Positions 1 to 10,162 of a DNA stretch of 47,063 nucleotides are shown piece after piece. The DNA comes from Phoronis australis (taxonomy: Eukaryota; Phoronida; Phoronidae). The translations under genes and the position numbers were made by a program. Below the pieces are notes generated by a model. The model made no database searches. It was not told the origin of the DNA and saw only the letters and a program-made list of their open reading frames with translations. Location: NCBI GenBank assembly GCA_002633005.1, contig NMRA01000525.1, forward strand, positions 3,974-51,036, in the 5' to 3' direction. The stretch's first letter is position 1. Each line of letters opens with the position of its first letter.

Positions 1-97
1 CCAACCCCCCCAACCTCACCCCCTTCCAACCTCCCAACCCCTCCCCCTTCCAACCCCTCTACCCTCCCCCATTCCAACCCCTCCACCCTCCCCCATA
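1..97. repeat. C-rich simple repeat
   Basis: Irregular tandem copies of a CCAACCCCTCC-like unit run from the window edge to about position 97. There is no coding content. Confidence 0.8.
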
Positions 98-193
98 TTC
101 ACTTTGTAAGATCACACCACGCTAAAAAAATTCGATAGTATTTTCCTTTGTGTAAAACAAAGTACTTTTGTACGACAGACTGCGAGCTGTCGT

Positions 194-300
194 GCAGCCT
201 CTTCCCCAAGCCTCAAGATGACGCTGATCGGTTTAGTCATTCGAGAGCCTCAAGTGGCTAAACCGATCAGCGCCTTCTTGAGGCTTGGGGACGAGGCTGG
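194..300. repeat. Inverted-repeat (hairpin) element, AAGCCTCAAG family, copy 1
   Basis: Two arms of about 43 bp (194-236 and 258-300) are reverse complements with roughly six mismatches around a 21-bp loop. The core words are CCCCAAGCCTCAAG and CTGATCGGTTTAG. Parts of the same sequence recur at 9003-9040 and 33688-33741, so this is a dispersed foldback element and not a gene-specific hairpin. No coding potential is seen. Confidence 0.75.
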
Positions 301-430
301 CTGTCTTGAAGCTAATGGTTTTCCTCAGATTGGTTGCAGTGCCACATATGTAATAGAGCCATTTGATATTTGATGACACTGCGCTGATGTGGTAGATCGA
401 GTTTGTGTTGAAGTCATTCCTAGAGCCTAC

Positions 431-652
431 TTAATTTTGAGGTATTCTTGCATTTATAACTTCGAGCAATCTGTTAAATGATTCGAAAAGCACGCCGTCT
501 TTAATATCTGATGACTTACCAGGCATATGAATGCCTTCCACTGATAGCACTGGAAATGCGTTCGCCGAACCTTCCACCTCCGTTTGATGTCGCTGAGATA
601 GATGTCGACGGGCGATGCTAATTAGCTCGTCAACCTCGTCCGATTCCTCACT
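431..652 (-). CDS. Probable last coding exon of the DUF3293-like gene
   Basis: This minus-strand exon encodes 73 residues and ends at TAA (431-433). It is acidic at its start (SEESDEVDELIS) and then moderately hydrophilic, with no motif I recognise. It follows a plausible acceptor (TTGCATATTCAG with pyrimidines upstream) and starts in phase 0, matching the phase-0 donor of the 1863-2528 exon. Joining the two across a roughly 1.2-kb intron keeps the frame open to the stop. A good internal donor (CCTG then GTAAGT) near 510 leaves room for another splice form. The alternative is that the 1863-2528 exon reads on to its own stop at 1791 and this ORF belongs to a separate gene. The joining is inference. 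Confidence 0.45.
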   Translation of the reverse strand, partial: SEESDEVDELISIARRHLSQRHQTEVEGSANAFPVLSVEGIHMPGKSSDIKDGVLFESFNRLLEVINARIPQN

Positions 653-1862
653 CTGAATATGCAAATACAGAAGACTGACAACTACACATGCAGTGGAACT
701 TTTACGAGGACGCAATACAGATCATTTTGAGGGCCATTTTTAAAAGTACATTGTACCTCAACTTCTGATGTCCGCGTCATCCTTAAAAACGGCATGCTGA
801 CGGCCCTTTTTTATTTTTTTGTGTGTTCGTATGGACTAATTGGGGATTTCATCTTATTCAATTGGCGGCACCGATGTCGTTTGTCACATTGATCACATTG
901 GCTAATTCTTGCGCTTACGTCTCCGAGATTTTTAGTGATGTTACCAGATATTTACGAGCCGACAACCGTCCAGAAATGCACTTGAAAAACGTTCCTCAGA
1001 TGAACTCCCGGAATTATAAATTCGCCTACGGTCAATCGGTTTTCACAGTGGGGTGTTCAATGTTGTTTTTACGATAGTGCTTGTAACGTTTCTTTACTGG
1101 CTCAGTTTTGAGACATGTAGTTCAATGTGTACTCACAAGGTGGCATGTATTTGTTGATTTGAATTAACAATGCGTTCCATCGAAACGAGAAGCCCGGTGA
1201 AAACAAAAACCTCGACTTATGACGGATTGGCGTTCTACGTTATTCCGATGATAAAGTTGTGGTGCGATGCTTTGAGTCGGCATTCGGCGCCATGAAATAT
1301 TGCGTCACCTATTGGCCAGTTTTTGTTTTCCCCAATCCTTCAATCAACTGTTCTTCAACCACGATGTTGCGTACATATCACAACAAATTAGTCAACAATC
1401 GCACTCGAAAGTCGAAATAACATTTTCGTTTTTCACTTTTATGAATACTTTTGGAGAAACTATTGAGCTCTTGAAGATGTTTTAACTCAAAGTTTGAGGC
1501 TACTGACAATGGTCTCCGAAAATTTGAAAAAATGCCGGGTTTCCGGTCCGATCCCTGGGATTCCTGTTTTAAAGGTCGGGGCAAAGGTCGGGGTTTGTGT
1601 TTTTCGGGCAGCTTAGCTGTTGTGAAGGTGTGGGAGTCTCTTTTCAACTCCTGGATATCTGTTTTACACCGGGATACCTGTTTCGATGGATCACCCTGAT
1701 AAACATCATATTCATCCACAGAACGCACTATATAGCCTCTTTCAGAGGATCTCGTTCACGTCTTTATGAATTTACAGTTGAAACGTTTATTTAATTTTGC
1801 CTAGAGAATCTGACAAAAATACAATTCAAATTTAAGAAACGGATGACCACAGTTACATTTAC
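653..1862. other. Inferred intron / intergenic interval
   Basis: The stretch between the two DUF3293-like exons holds only ORFs that do not look like genes (plus strand 823-1077, minus strand 1378-1728). An AATAAA on the minus strand at 1786-1791 overlaps the stop that would be used if the upstream exon were not spliced, so a short unspliced 3' end is possible. I see no repeat or RNA gene here. Confidence 0.4.
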
Positions 1863-2528
1863 CTGTCTCAGTACGTTTACAATGTCTCTGAGCTGGTGGA
1901 AGAGGGAGTTGTTTCTTTGGTGAAGATAAGCAGGGTGGAAGTTGATCTTCTCAATGCAGACAAGGTTTTCGGTGATCCTGGTCGGTACAGGGCCCTCGAA
2001 CAAGACTAGAGTCTGGCTGATACCTGTTTTGTTAACAACACACTTGAAATAGGCTGCTTGTTGGTACTTTTGTGCCAAGTTGTGGATGACCTCCTCGTGA
2101 TTTTTAACGTGATAGGTCAGTGGCAAAACGACTGTAAATCCACGCTCAAAGTGGTGGACGCGTTTGGGGAAGTAAGAAAAGTTTCCTCGAATCAAGCACC
2201 CAGGCAGAAGATTTCTTAAGTCCGCCATTAGTTTAACATTGGCGTTCTGGTTCCAGACAGGGTTACAAATTTTGTTCCAGGGATTGTACGCGGTTAGCGA
2301 GTAATAGAACCCGGGTGAAAATTTTTCACCAAACCCCCTTATCACTTTCAGGTCGTTTCGCGTTTCGCTGTACCTGGCATCGCAAAAGTACTCATGGCCC
2401 TGGTCGAATTCTATGGCGGAAATACATGACAACCAATCCACTTCTTCGCTTTCAAGTGAGCTGTCTGTGGCGGCATCGTCTGATAACCACGAACCGTCGG
2501 TGTTGAAAGGCAGAACCGAGTCTAGTTC
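1863..2528 (-). CDS. DUF3293-like protein, main exon (5' exon not found)
   Basis: The exon is open for 222 codons on the minus strand. It starts after an acceptor (TTTCCAG, with an in-frame TAA just upstream inside the presumed intron) and ends at VLRQ before a GTAAAT donor, phase 0 on both sides. The first 35 residues are Ser/Asp/Glu rich. Then come a Tyr/Phe segment with TAYNPWN, an Asn-containing helix (NQNANVKLMADLRNLL), RGFTVVLPL and a QKYQQAAYFKC segment. This order (TAYNP, Asn-rich helix, strand, helix ending in Q-A-aromatic) is what I recall for DUF3293, a domain of unknown function best known from bacteria and protists. No catalytic role can be assigned. There is no ATG near the start, so at least one upstream exon is missing from this call. 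If unspliced, the frame continues to TAA at 1791. Confidence 0.55.
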
Positions 2529-2706
2529 CTGGAAACGTTATTTCATTATTAAAAGTAAGTGGAATATCGCAATGATCTGTTTTATTAAAGTCCCTAACGG
2601 AACCCGCGTTCCGTCCAAGAAACGAACTTTTAGTGATTTAGGCCAATTGCCGTTATAAAATTGGTCTCAACTTGTTCCGGCTTACTCAAATGAGAACTGG
2701 CGTGCG

Positions 2707-2843
2707 TTCAGTAACGCTAGGACCTACGCTAGGATCTAGCTAAAATCTAGTCAAAGTCACGTGATCTCATTTAAAATACACGGCAATATCTCAAGGTAAT
2801 CTCGCGAAGTCTTGATTTTTAACGAGGTCCTAGCGTTACTGAA
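2707..2843 (-). mobile_element. CTAGG-rich MITE, copy 1
   Basis: A 137-bp element with inverted ends TTCAGTAACGCTAGGACC and GGTCCTAGCGTTACTGAA. It is reversed relative to three other copies (15443, 21987, 33916). The interior carries conserved words such as TATTGCCGTGTATTTT. It has no ORF, so it is non-autonomous. It lies just upstream of the DUF3293-like exon. Confidence 0.8.
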
Positions 2844-2878
2844 GGAGAGGCTGATTTCTTGGTTTGCAAAGCAATGTC

Positions 2879-3025
2879 CAGGGGCAGATCCAGGATTTTG
2901 AGTTAGGGGGGACTAGGGCAGAGTATTAGCCAGACAGACATTTGCACCCCCGAACTGCAAAATGGAATCTGGGAGAATTTTAGGGGGGTCATGGCCCCCT
3001 TGGCCCCCCTCTAAATCCGCCACTG
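2879..3025. mobile_element. Short G/C-tract transposon, hAT-like ends
   Basis: The left end CAGGGGCAGATCCAGGA and right end AAATCCGCCACTG are inverted relatives of the CAGTGGCGGATC ends seen at 11019, 11725 and 29600. Runs of G and C lie just inside each end. The hAT assignment rests only on the CAG-G-like ends; no clean 8-bp target duplication is visible. Confidence 0.5.
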
Positions 3026-3109
3026 CTGTCCGTTATTCTCTAAATGACACTCTCGGCTGTGACAAGCCAACATGTAGAGCCTGGTCTCATGCAATAACCA
3101 ACTGTCATT

Positions 3110-3760
3110 TTTTCAAAACCGTCAAATCACACCCACTTTAGCTAAGGAACAAATTGAGATCAATTTCATAGCGATTAGCGATCTCAAATCATAAGTTGTT
3201 TTCGTGATAGAAGGCAAGTCTAAGCCGCGTTAAGAGTAAGTAGGGCCTTATTAACAAGCCTGTACATTTTGGCAAATATCTAAGAAAAACTATAGAATTT
3301 AACCCATCAAAAGCATTTTATGAAAGTATTAGAAATTCCGTAGAATTTGAGATTTGACTTTATACCAATCTGCCACTGATAAGGTCACGTGACTGCCTTT
3401 TAGGACAATTTAGAAAAAAAGAAAGCTACATTCGTAGCAAAACAACAGAATCAATAGCATGACAAAATTTCGAATGTTATAAGTGTTCAAGAAAAAATCT
3501 CAAAAGCACTGTTACATTTTTTAAATTATCCTTTCGTTTTCGTCTTCTTTTTATGCAAGTTCATAATAATTCATCAAAAATATATAAGTGCTATTGTTGA
3601 TATCACCTCATGCAAAAGTGGAATACTTCAAAAACACTGCAGATCCGTGTATAAACCATTGTATCTGACAGTTTCATGTGAATCCGATCAGCCATTTCTG
3701 CGATACGATGTTCCAGATTTGGTCAAAATTGGACATTTTTGTAGGGTCCTAGATAACTTT
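3110..3760. repeat. Diverged dispersed repeat (related to 19683-20160)
   Basis: Blocks here recur in the same order in the 19.7-20.2 kb region. Examples are AGAAGGCAAG followed by a TAGGGCCTTAT-like block near 3210-3250, and a GATCAGCCATTTCTG block near 3687. The copies are old and broken by indels. I see no coding potential. Confidence 0.5.
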
Positions 3761-3863
3761 AATAGAGACAGCAAACACTTCCCTCGTCAACGTGATTTCC
3801 CACCAGATAACTCAATTAAACTGCCTCTAACATTTACATACTGTGGTAGACAATAATAACCAT

Positions 3864-3963
3864 CCCAGACAGCTAGACCTTTCACTGAATCATAACCAGC
3901 CCAGACAGCTAGACCTTTCACTGAATCATAACCAGCCCAGACAGCTAGACCTTTCACTGAATC
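3864..3963 (+). repeat. 36-bp tandem repeat, 2.8 copies
   Basis: Near-perfect direct copies begin at 3864, 3900 and 3936, each starting CCCAGACAGCTAGACC. The period is 36, a multiple of three, so the plus-strand frame reads a repeated 12-residue unit (RQLDLSLNHNQP). No other evidence supports translation. Confidence 0.9.
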
Positions 3964-5959
3964 TTCAAAGCATGAAGTTTGCCGAAATTAACCAGACGAC
4001 GCCATTAGCCAACTCGACCAGAATTGGTGGTTTCGTGTCTACTCTGTTTTCCTCAAAACTGCAACTGTCGTCATATGACAATGGCGTTGGTTTTTTCACA
4101 AGAGTTTTGCGTCTTTGACATACTGATGCAGTGCTCGATCTGGCGCCCTGTAACTCGCCAATGCGACTTCACATTGTGTTTGGCAACCTTAGAAAATCCC
4201 GAGTTGCGAATTTGAATGGTGCATATTTACGGAAGAAATGGAAGAAGTGTGCTTAAATTTTTAATAACGATAACAGGAGCACGAGGTTGTTCTTTTTTTC
4301 TTTTTGGTCGGCGAATTCTGACCTGAGTTTGGTGACATCAGTTTTCATTGGCGACCTCAGTTTTCATTTGAAGACCTGGGATTTTCGCTAAGTCACATTT
4401 GGCGAGTTGACGTTAAGCTAAACGTCGAGCACTGGTATAGTCTTAAACCTGGCAACAGTGAATAGGCAGCCAGCATGAGAAAAGAATGCCATTGCTTAAA
4501 ACTCCTGCAGACGGAGGAAGAAGTTTTCGTCTATTCTTTTACAACTTTAAAAGGCTTCCATGAATTCACATTCTGTCAGGAACAAATTTAGATTGAGATG
4601 AAATAACACATCGTTAATGCGACAGACCAGGCTCGTCAACTAGAGGCGACCCGTCGATTAATCCTATGCTTCAAGAACAGCAGCAAACTTAAATTTGTTG
4701 CGCCTAGGTGGCCGGGAATGGAAATTGTGGCAAGCAAAGTAAGGAACAATTATGATGACGGCGTAGTAAAATATCCGAGAACACCACACCTTACGCGAAA
4801 CCTTACCCTGACACTGATCGACGTTCTCCTGTAACGCCACCTTTCATACGTGAATCTTATTCATACCTACACCCCACAGTTATATATAGGTATAGAGATA
4901 CACATGGTGTGCGCTTTATCTACACTCGACATAGAGAAAGCAGTTTTGCGGGAGGTTTCATTGCAGCCTCTTCCAGTCCAGCGACTACATCATGCCATTG
5001 AATAGGCCTAACAGTGATTTTCGAGATTGCTCACAGACTACGCAATAGGAAAACGCAGGCATGTACACTAGTTTTCGAAATAATCTAGACAGAATTCAAG
5101 AGAATTCCGTCAGAATGACAAACATGAATAAACGACATGCCAGAATTAATTGTCAGTTTAGTCGAACTTTTGTCACTATAAAATTGCGTCGTACTATAAT
5201 GATACGTTATCATCGAGCCTGGCAGCTAATCATGATGAACTTGCGCAGTAAGTTGTCGCGATTTCGACTACGTGGATAGAACAACACTCAATTGTCGATA
5301 TTTTGGCCTGATATCGCCACAGTTAAAACGGAATGCTGATTCTAGTCGAAAATTAATGGATATTTAGTCGCGATTTTGTGCCCCGAATCTTTGTCGTATT
5401 TCGATGTCGTCCAGTTTATTTTGAAAACTATTGTATTTTCTCATGCACTTCACTATAGGGCCAGCGCAGAAGGGGAGTCTGAACGATATATCATGCAACC
5501 CAGTCAACAGACAGCAAACGTTAAGACGTGAAAATAAAACAACCATTGAACAGGGCGCTACTTCATTCAACTGTTCGCTACTTGACTTGAGCTGTCAGCT
5601 CAGCTACCAGTCCTTTAAGGCACTCAGCTCAGCTCCTAGGTGTCCGTCTGCGCTGACCTCATCAGCATGAATAGCTGAACTACCTGCGATCAAAATATTT
5701 AAGGTTTTGAAATCCAGCCCCCCCCCCCCTTCCCCTTTTTAACAACTGTTCCCTCAATTTCTTTCGAGGGTGACCATCTGCGGCAATTAACTAACAGACA
5801 TTTGCCGGAAGAGATAAATACTTAAAATTGTTAAATTGTTTTTCACATGTACATACAAAAAGTCCAAAATCTGTGAACGTATGCAGCTGTGCTGGAAATT
5901 TCGAACGTATGTTTGCCTTCGCTGCAATCGACGACAAATGACACATTAAGATACTCGAG
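3964..5959. other. Non-coding interval
   Basis: Small ORFs only, none with a recognisable domain. A GAGCTGTCAGCTCAG block near 5590 is weakly repeated near 16335. A C-tract lies near 5720-5731. A minus-strand exon upstream of 2528 could lie here, but I found no convincing ATG exon with a phase-0 donor. Confidence 0.4.
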
Positions 5960-6181
5960 ATGACAAACAAACCTGTGAATGGCGAGTCCGGAGAAAACAA
6001 TAAGCGGCCTAACCTATTGCATCTAAAAGTACAGGCAAAGTTCGACACACCTGGGCTGCGTACCGTAGTGAAAAAGCACTTGAAGATCATGCAACAACAC
6101 CACACAAAATCACGCAAGTGTTTCTTGAGTCATTATGCGCTGGAACTTACCAGCGTACCTCAGCGAAATAGCGGCCACTGA
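5960..6181 (+). CDS. Candidate small ORF, 73 aa, unknown
   Basis: An ATG-started frame (MTNKPVNGESGENN...) of 73 basic, hydrophilic residues ends at TGA, 36 bp before the start of the two-membrane-segment gene on the same strand. Composition is protein-like, with Lys, His and Asn spread evenly and a helix-like VKKHLKIMQQHH segment, but no domain is recognised. A strong minus-strand splice donor (GCTG then GTAAGT, at 6150/6149) falls inside it, so the region may instead be the 5' end of a minus-strand transcript. I keep this as a weak candidate only. Confidence 0.22.
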   Translation: MTNKPVNGESGENNKRPNLLHLKVQAKFDTPGLRTVVKKHLKIMQQHHTKSRKCFLSHYALELTSVPQRNSGH

Positions 6182-6217
6182 CGCGGTTGCTGGTCGGTGA
6201 TGTTGGAATGCTAAATT

Positions 6218-6464
6218 ATGAGCCAGAACTCAATGTTTCAATTCGAAACCACAAGTACAGGGCAACTGTCTTGTGTCCACTGTACGCTACCCTCACGTCC
6301 GGCACATGATGAGATCGATAGGGATGTATATCTCACACAACTCTTCGTACTTGTAATGACGGTTTTATTGTTGTCAAATGTTTTAAAAGAGCATGATGCA
6401 TACATGTACCTACCATTGTTTGGTTCATGCTTTGGGATACAACTCCTGTTTCATTTTTCATACG
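6218..6464 (+). CDS. Small two-transmembrane protein, exon 1
   Basis: ATG at 6218 opens 82 codons plus one base. A perfect donor (TACG then GTAAGT, GT at 6465) follows. Visible features are a CVHC motif (C19, C22), a charged patch (DEIDRD, about 31-36), a hydrophobic helix at about 38-56 (LFVLVMTVLLL) and a second at about 61-82 (YLPLFGSCFGIQLLFHF). Spliced to 6652-6731 it gives a 108-residue protein with a short basic tail, probably a membrane hairpin with both ends on one side. I do not recognise the family. Upstream exons cannot be excluded, since the first Met is used only because it is the first ATG of the frame. Confidence 0.55.
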
Positions 6465-6651
6465 GTAAGTTTCACCCTACTTAGCTGGGTAAAAACGAAA
6501 ATCTAATTAGCCAGTCTTTTACACCTATAAAATCGGTCTCAACATTTTTCTGGCATATGATTTAGCAGAATGAATGTTCACGTCAATCATCCGTTAGACT
6601 GGTAACTTTCCGTTGCTCATGATAAGACTTGTTTTCTGTTGCCCTCTTTAG

Positions 6652-6731
6652 GTCAAAAACTTGTCGGATTTTACGTGGGGTTAGCCAAAGCTGAAATTCG
6701 AAAATGGAGAGAAGGGAATGACCTTCAGTAG
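6652..6731 (+). CDS. Small two-transmembrane protein, exon 2
   Basis: A very good acceptor (long pyrimidine tract, CCTCTTTAG) is followed by an exon in exactly the phase needed by exon 1 (G then GT completes a Gly codon). It encodes QKLVGFYVGLAKAEIRKW and a short polar end, stopping at TAG 6729-6731. The intron is 187 bp, short as in many invertebrate genes. The tail AKAEIRKWREG is an amphipathic, basic helix that should sit next to the membrane. The first polyadenylation-like AATAAA downstream is at 7191. Confidence 0.55.
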
Positions 6732-7190
6732 GTCCTTACAATACTTTCATGAGGACATACATGTAAGACCGATAACCCAGTTGACCTAGTTCGAGTCCTG
6801 GGTCACGACGATGAAAACTCCCTTGACAAGTACACCCTGTTACCCTAGCTTGAATGCAATGTTTAGCATCGACTCATTCTTAACGAATTCGCCTCGCTTA
6901 CACATGATCCCTTAAACGTTGACTTAATTTTCGGTTAAGAACTCGAAATATGTTTCAAGTGATAGCAAAACAAGGCGAAATGCAACTTTAAAGCTGCAAT
7001 GCGTGCCCCCCCCCCCACCCCCTATTTACATGTAATTGCCACAAGCTGAATTCTTAACCCGAAGCGCTTTGTGGTTTAAAAAGCTCACGCGCTTGATTTA
7101 TTGTAGAATTTGCCGGACTCTCAAGTCACAGGGAATACGAAAAAAGCCGCGCACGTTTTGAGTCCACGATTTTAGGGTTGGCCGACAGCA

Positions 7191-7196
7191 ATAAAC
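7191..7196 (+). terminator. Possible polyadenylation signal
   Basis: AATAAA on the plus strand, about 460 bp after the stop of the two-membrane-segment gene. It is the first canonical hexamer I see downstream. The hexamer is common by chance. Confidence 0.3.
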
Positions 7197-7686
7197 GCTG
7201 AAGTGTTTTTGGGTCGCTGATAGTTTTGATGGTTTTCTTTATGGCCTATACTTGCCCACCGTCCCGCTTTTGACGGGGCTTGCCGTTTTTGGCGTTTTTT
7301 CCGTGTCCTCTCGCCTCATCCTCAACTGCAGCGAAATTGGCGTATTACCATACATTTTTGTGATTTAATTTTCACACGATTTACTCCCATTTTTTGTTCG
7401 TCTGAAGGAAACGCCGTAGAAAAATGAGGTGTTTTGGGTGTACCGGTGGACATTTGACCCTTGTCCTTTCAAAACGATCACTCAGATATCCAGCTCTAGA
7501 TCTGGATGTTCTTTTTTTAAATATATTTTCGAGTATAGGCAACTATGCCTATGGCGACGGTAAATGTGAGTTAAAAGACCTAATTCTTCGTTTTTAGCCA
7601 GTCGAACAAGGCGAAATGCATCTTTTATCAGTGTCACAAAGACACGTTATGATAAAATTATGAACCGAATGCAGTTCATAGATTTT

Positions 7687-7985
7687 GGGCGGCGCAGCAC
7701 TGAAAAAAATGGGAGGGCTATAGCGGCCCCTCCCCCCCAGCCCCTGGCGCATGGGCACGCAGTACTGAAAAAAGTGGGGGCTATAGCCCCCCAGCCCCCG
7801 TGTGGTAAACCGCCCATAGACCATGGGCTCCGACAGGAGCATTAAAAAAGTGGTGGCTATAGCCCCCCAGCCCCCTATGGTGCGCCTCCCATGTGTGGTG
7901 CGCCCATAGACCATGCCATGGGGCGGCGCAGCACTGAAAAGAAGTGGCGGGCTACAGTCCCCCAGCCCACTGTGGTGCGCTGCCC
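7687..7985 (+). repeat. Diverged tandem repeat, about four units of 70-95 bp
   Basis: Units share GGGCRGCGCAGCACTGAAAA, then AGTGGNGGGCTATAG and CCCCCCAGCCCC. Starts are near 7687, 7750, 7825 and 7920. The interior GGGCTATAGCCCCC can pair with itself. Open frames across it are low-complexity artefacts. Confidence 0.75.
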
Positions 7986-8585
7986 TTGTATAACATCGTT
8001 TCAGCGGAAAATTCGTTGCTATTTCACTTAATCAGTTCGTAATTTGGGCTTGGCCTAAGTGACTGTCTCAGTTCAACTTAATAAACAAAGCCGGCATTTA
8101 CCTGATAATAAGACATCCCGGAGCCTGTAAAAACTTGAGAGAACATGCACACAATACGAGCTACAGCTAAATACACTCGCAAAAATGCTTTTGTTCTGCC
8201 AGAGACCCCTGTTCAACCTCTTCGACAAGTATAAGTTTACAGTTGCATCATTCCACTAGTACTATAACTAACCCAGGCGTGTCGTGTTCCATAGACACAA
8301 GAGCCTCGCGAAAACGCAAGATCACGCAAGAGTTTGTGAGATATTAACATCTATAACAAGCGAAACACGTGATCATATTAGCTTCCTTCGCGAAATCCTT
8401 GCTTATACGGACATAATAGACAGCAACAAACGTTACTCTGTTTGCTCGAAAGCATACACAAAGCACGTGGCGAGTTCATGACAAACAGCTTGCGCAGATC
8501 TCTACCTGTGGTGACCGCAAAGTGGTTGACCTGAACAGGTCATGATTGTTGACTTCCACACAAGGTGGAGTTCAATAGCTGTTTC

Positions 8586-8977
8586 CTCGCCTCGCTGGTT
8601 TCGTGCATGCCGCTAGGTGGGGCGGTAGCCGCTCCAGCTCGCAGGTATCACTTAATTTTCCTCGGCAATTTTTTTACACCGGCGTTTCTGATTGGCTAGC
8701 GCTTTACGCAAACAAACTGGCACGACTGATGGACTGAAGTGTAAATGGGGTCTGTTGTAAGACAAATCGGTGCTTAAAATTCATGTTCAGGAAAAGTGAA
8801 TCCTAGAAATTGTGGTTGCGCCTTTTCTACTGTCGATGACTTTTGTTTACGATTGTGTCCTGTATTCATACAGTGTGCATTACACACCGGTTAAATCGGC
8901 CAGATATGTGCTTATTGTACATGTATGTGTTCTGCCTGATACCTGCGTGCTGGCTAGGCACGTAGGGGACCAGCGAG
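8586..8977. mobile_element. Mutator-like non-autonomous element, copy 1
   Basis: Inverted ends: CTCGCTGGTTTCGTGC at the left and the inverse of GCACGTAGGGGACCAGCGAG at the right, extending to about 40 bp with the motif GCAGGTATCAC. The element is flanked by a 10-bp direct repeat, TAGCTGTTTC (8576-8585 and 8978-8987), the size of a Mutator-type target duplication. The interior is homologous to 32604-33167, which has an extra block of about 150 bp. No transposase is encoded. Confidence 0.7.
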
Positions 8978-9002
8978 TAGCTGTTTCGCGGCTAACCTTG
9001 AA

Positions 9003-9040
9003 CCCAAGCCTCAAGATGACGCTGATCGGTTTAGCCAGAT
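9003..9040 (+). repeat. AAGCCTCAAG hairpin element, half copy
   Basis: Matches the left arm of the 194-300 element (CCCAAGCCTCAAGATGACG and the following GGTTTAG) almost exactly. The opposite arm is absent. It lies 25 bp past the Mutator-like element. Confidence 0.7.
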
Positions 9041-9435
9041 GAAACTTTTCTTTTCTAGAACTGCTAGGGTTACTGAACTCTAGAGCTTGGAAGTTGTTTT
9101 GCACGCCAGTGTCACCGCTTTGCTTCATGCTGGTCACTTAAAGTTGTCTTGGAAACTGTAACTTGTATCATGAGGACAACAGACTTCCCTTCAATTTTCA
9201 AAAGACCAAGAGCATGTGATTACTTTCTCACCTGAAATTCAAATTTGTGACTCTTTGATTTGTCGTGTTAATAATCCCTCTCTGGAGTGTGTTAGTAATT
9301 TAAAATAGTTATGTGACTGTGTCTTGGTAGACATATTACCTGAGTCGTACAGGCAAATTTCATTTGTTCTTAAGTGGATGTAAAAATTGGACTTCTTAAA
9401 AGATTAAACAAGTTTTTGCATCTTGACAGTCTAAA

Positions 9436-9830
9436 TCTATTACACGTAGCCTTAGTTTTGCCACGTTTACAATATCGTACGCGTGATGATGTATGGGCTT
9501 CTTGCAATAATGGTCTCAGAACAAATTTACAAAAAATGTAACACCATTTTGCAGACGAATAAGTTGGCTCAAATTAGGTGTGCGTAGGGATTACCATGTG
9601 TTTAGCTATGTTGATGTGTCTCCATGACACGGCACCTCAGTATCTTTGTGACAAAATAAAATCAGTAAACCAGGTTCATAACACTGAGAAATACAGTGGC
9701 AATATTCTACATTCATAAAATCAAAACTAATTTTGGTAAACACTCCCTTTTCCACTCCAGTGCTGTTGGAACAATCTCGAGTCTGGCATCCTTTAAAGTA
9801 ATTCTATTAAAATTTTCAAGTGCAGGTACC
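9436..9830 (+). pseudogene. Decayed non-LTR retrotransposon reverse-transcriptase tail
   Basis: Peptide blocks in shifting frames match the C-terminal end of CR1/L2/Jockey-type reverse transcriptases. DVWASCNNGLRTNLQK at 9488 parallels the usual VWGSCN..L..LQK; CLHDTAPQYLCDKI near 9617 parallels CLHG.AP.YL.D; and HSLFHSSAVGTISSLASFK near 9741 parallels the closing WNSLP...LSSFK. Frameshifts and stops separate the blocks, so it is dead. The clade cannot be resolved by eye. Confidence 0.65.
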
Positions 9831-10162
9831 TGGGTAATATTTGATAATTTGAAATTTTTAAATTGAATAGTCTTTGACAATTTGTCAATTTCTTGTTCAC
9901 GGTATAATTGTATCTATTAAGTGTTCTTATACAATCATGTCGAGTTGATTTTTGAAATGTTTTTTCTTTCTTATCAGGACCAGTAAGTTTTATCCACCTG
10001 AATAAACATAGCTCACACAATGAAATAGAAGGAAGTGTTCGAGTGGGTTTATCAGCATGTCGTATGGTTTTAAATTCCGGACTTCAAAATACGTGTTTGC
10101 TAATTAAAAATTAATACAATACCATTTAAACTGACGTTTGGCGAAATTTAAAGGGACATTGT

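Noticed and set aside
2413-2555. Plus-strand ATG exon (MAEIHDNQSTSS...) ending at AAAA then GTAAGT
   Set aside because: It lies antisense inside the 222-codon DUF3293-like exon, and its Ser-rich composition mirrors the acidic Ser-rich minus-strand frame. The donor is good, so a divergent transcript is not impossible, but one strand explains more.
7594-7914. 106-codon minus-strand ORF rich in Gly and Arg
   Set aside because: It is the translation of a diverged GC-rich tandem repeat.
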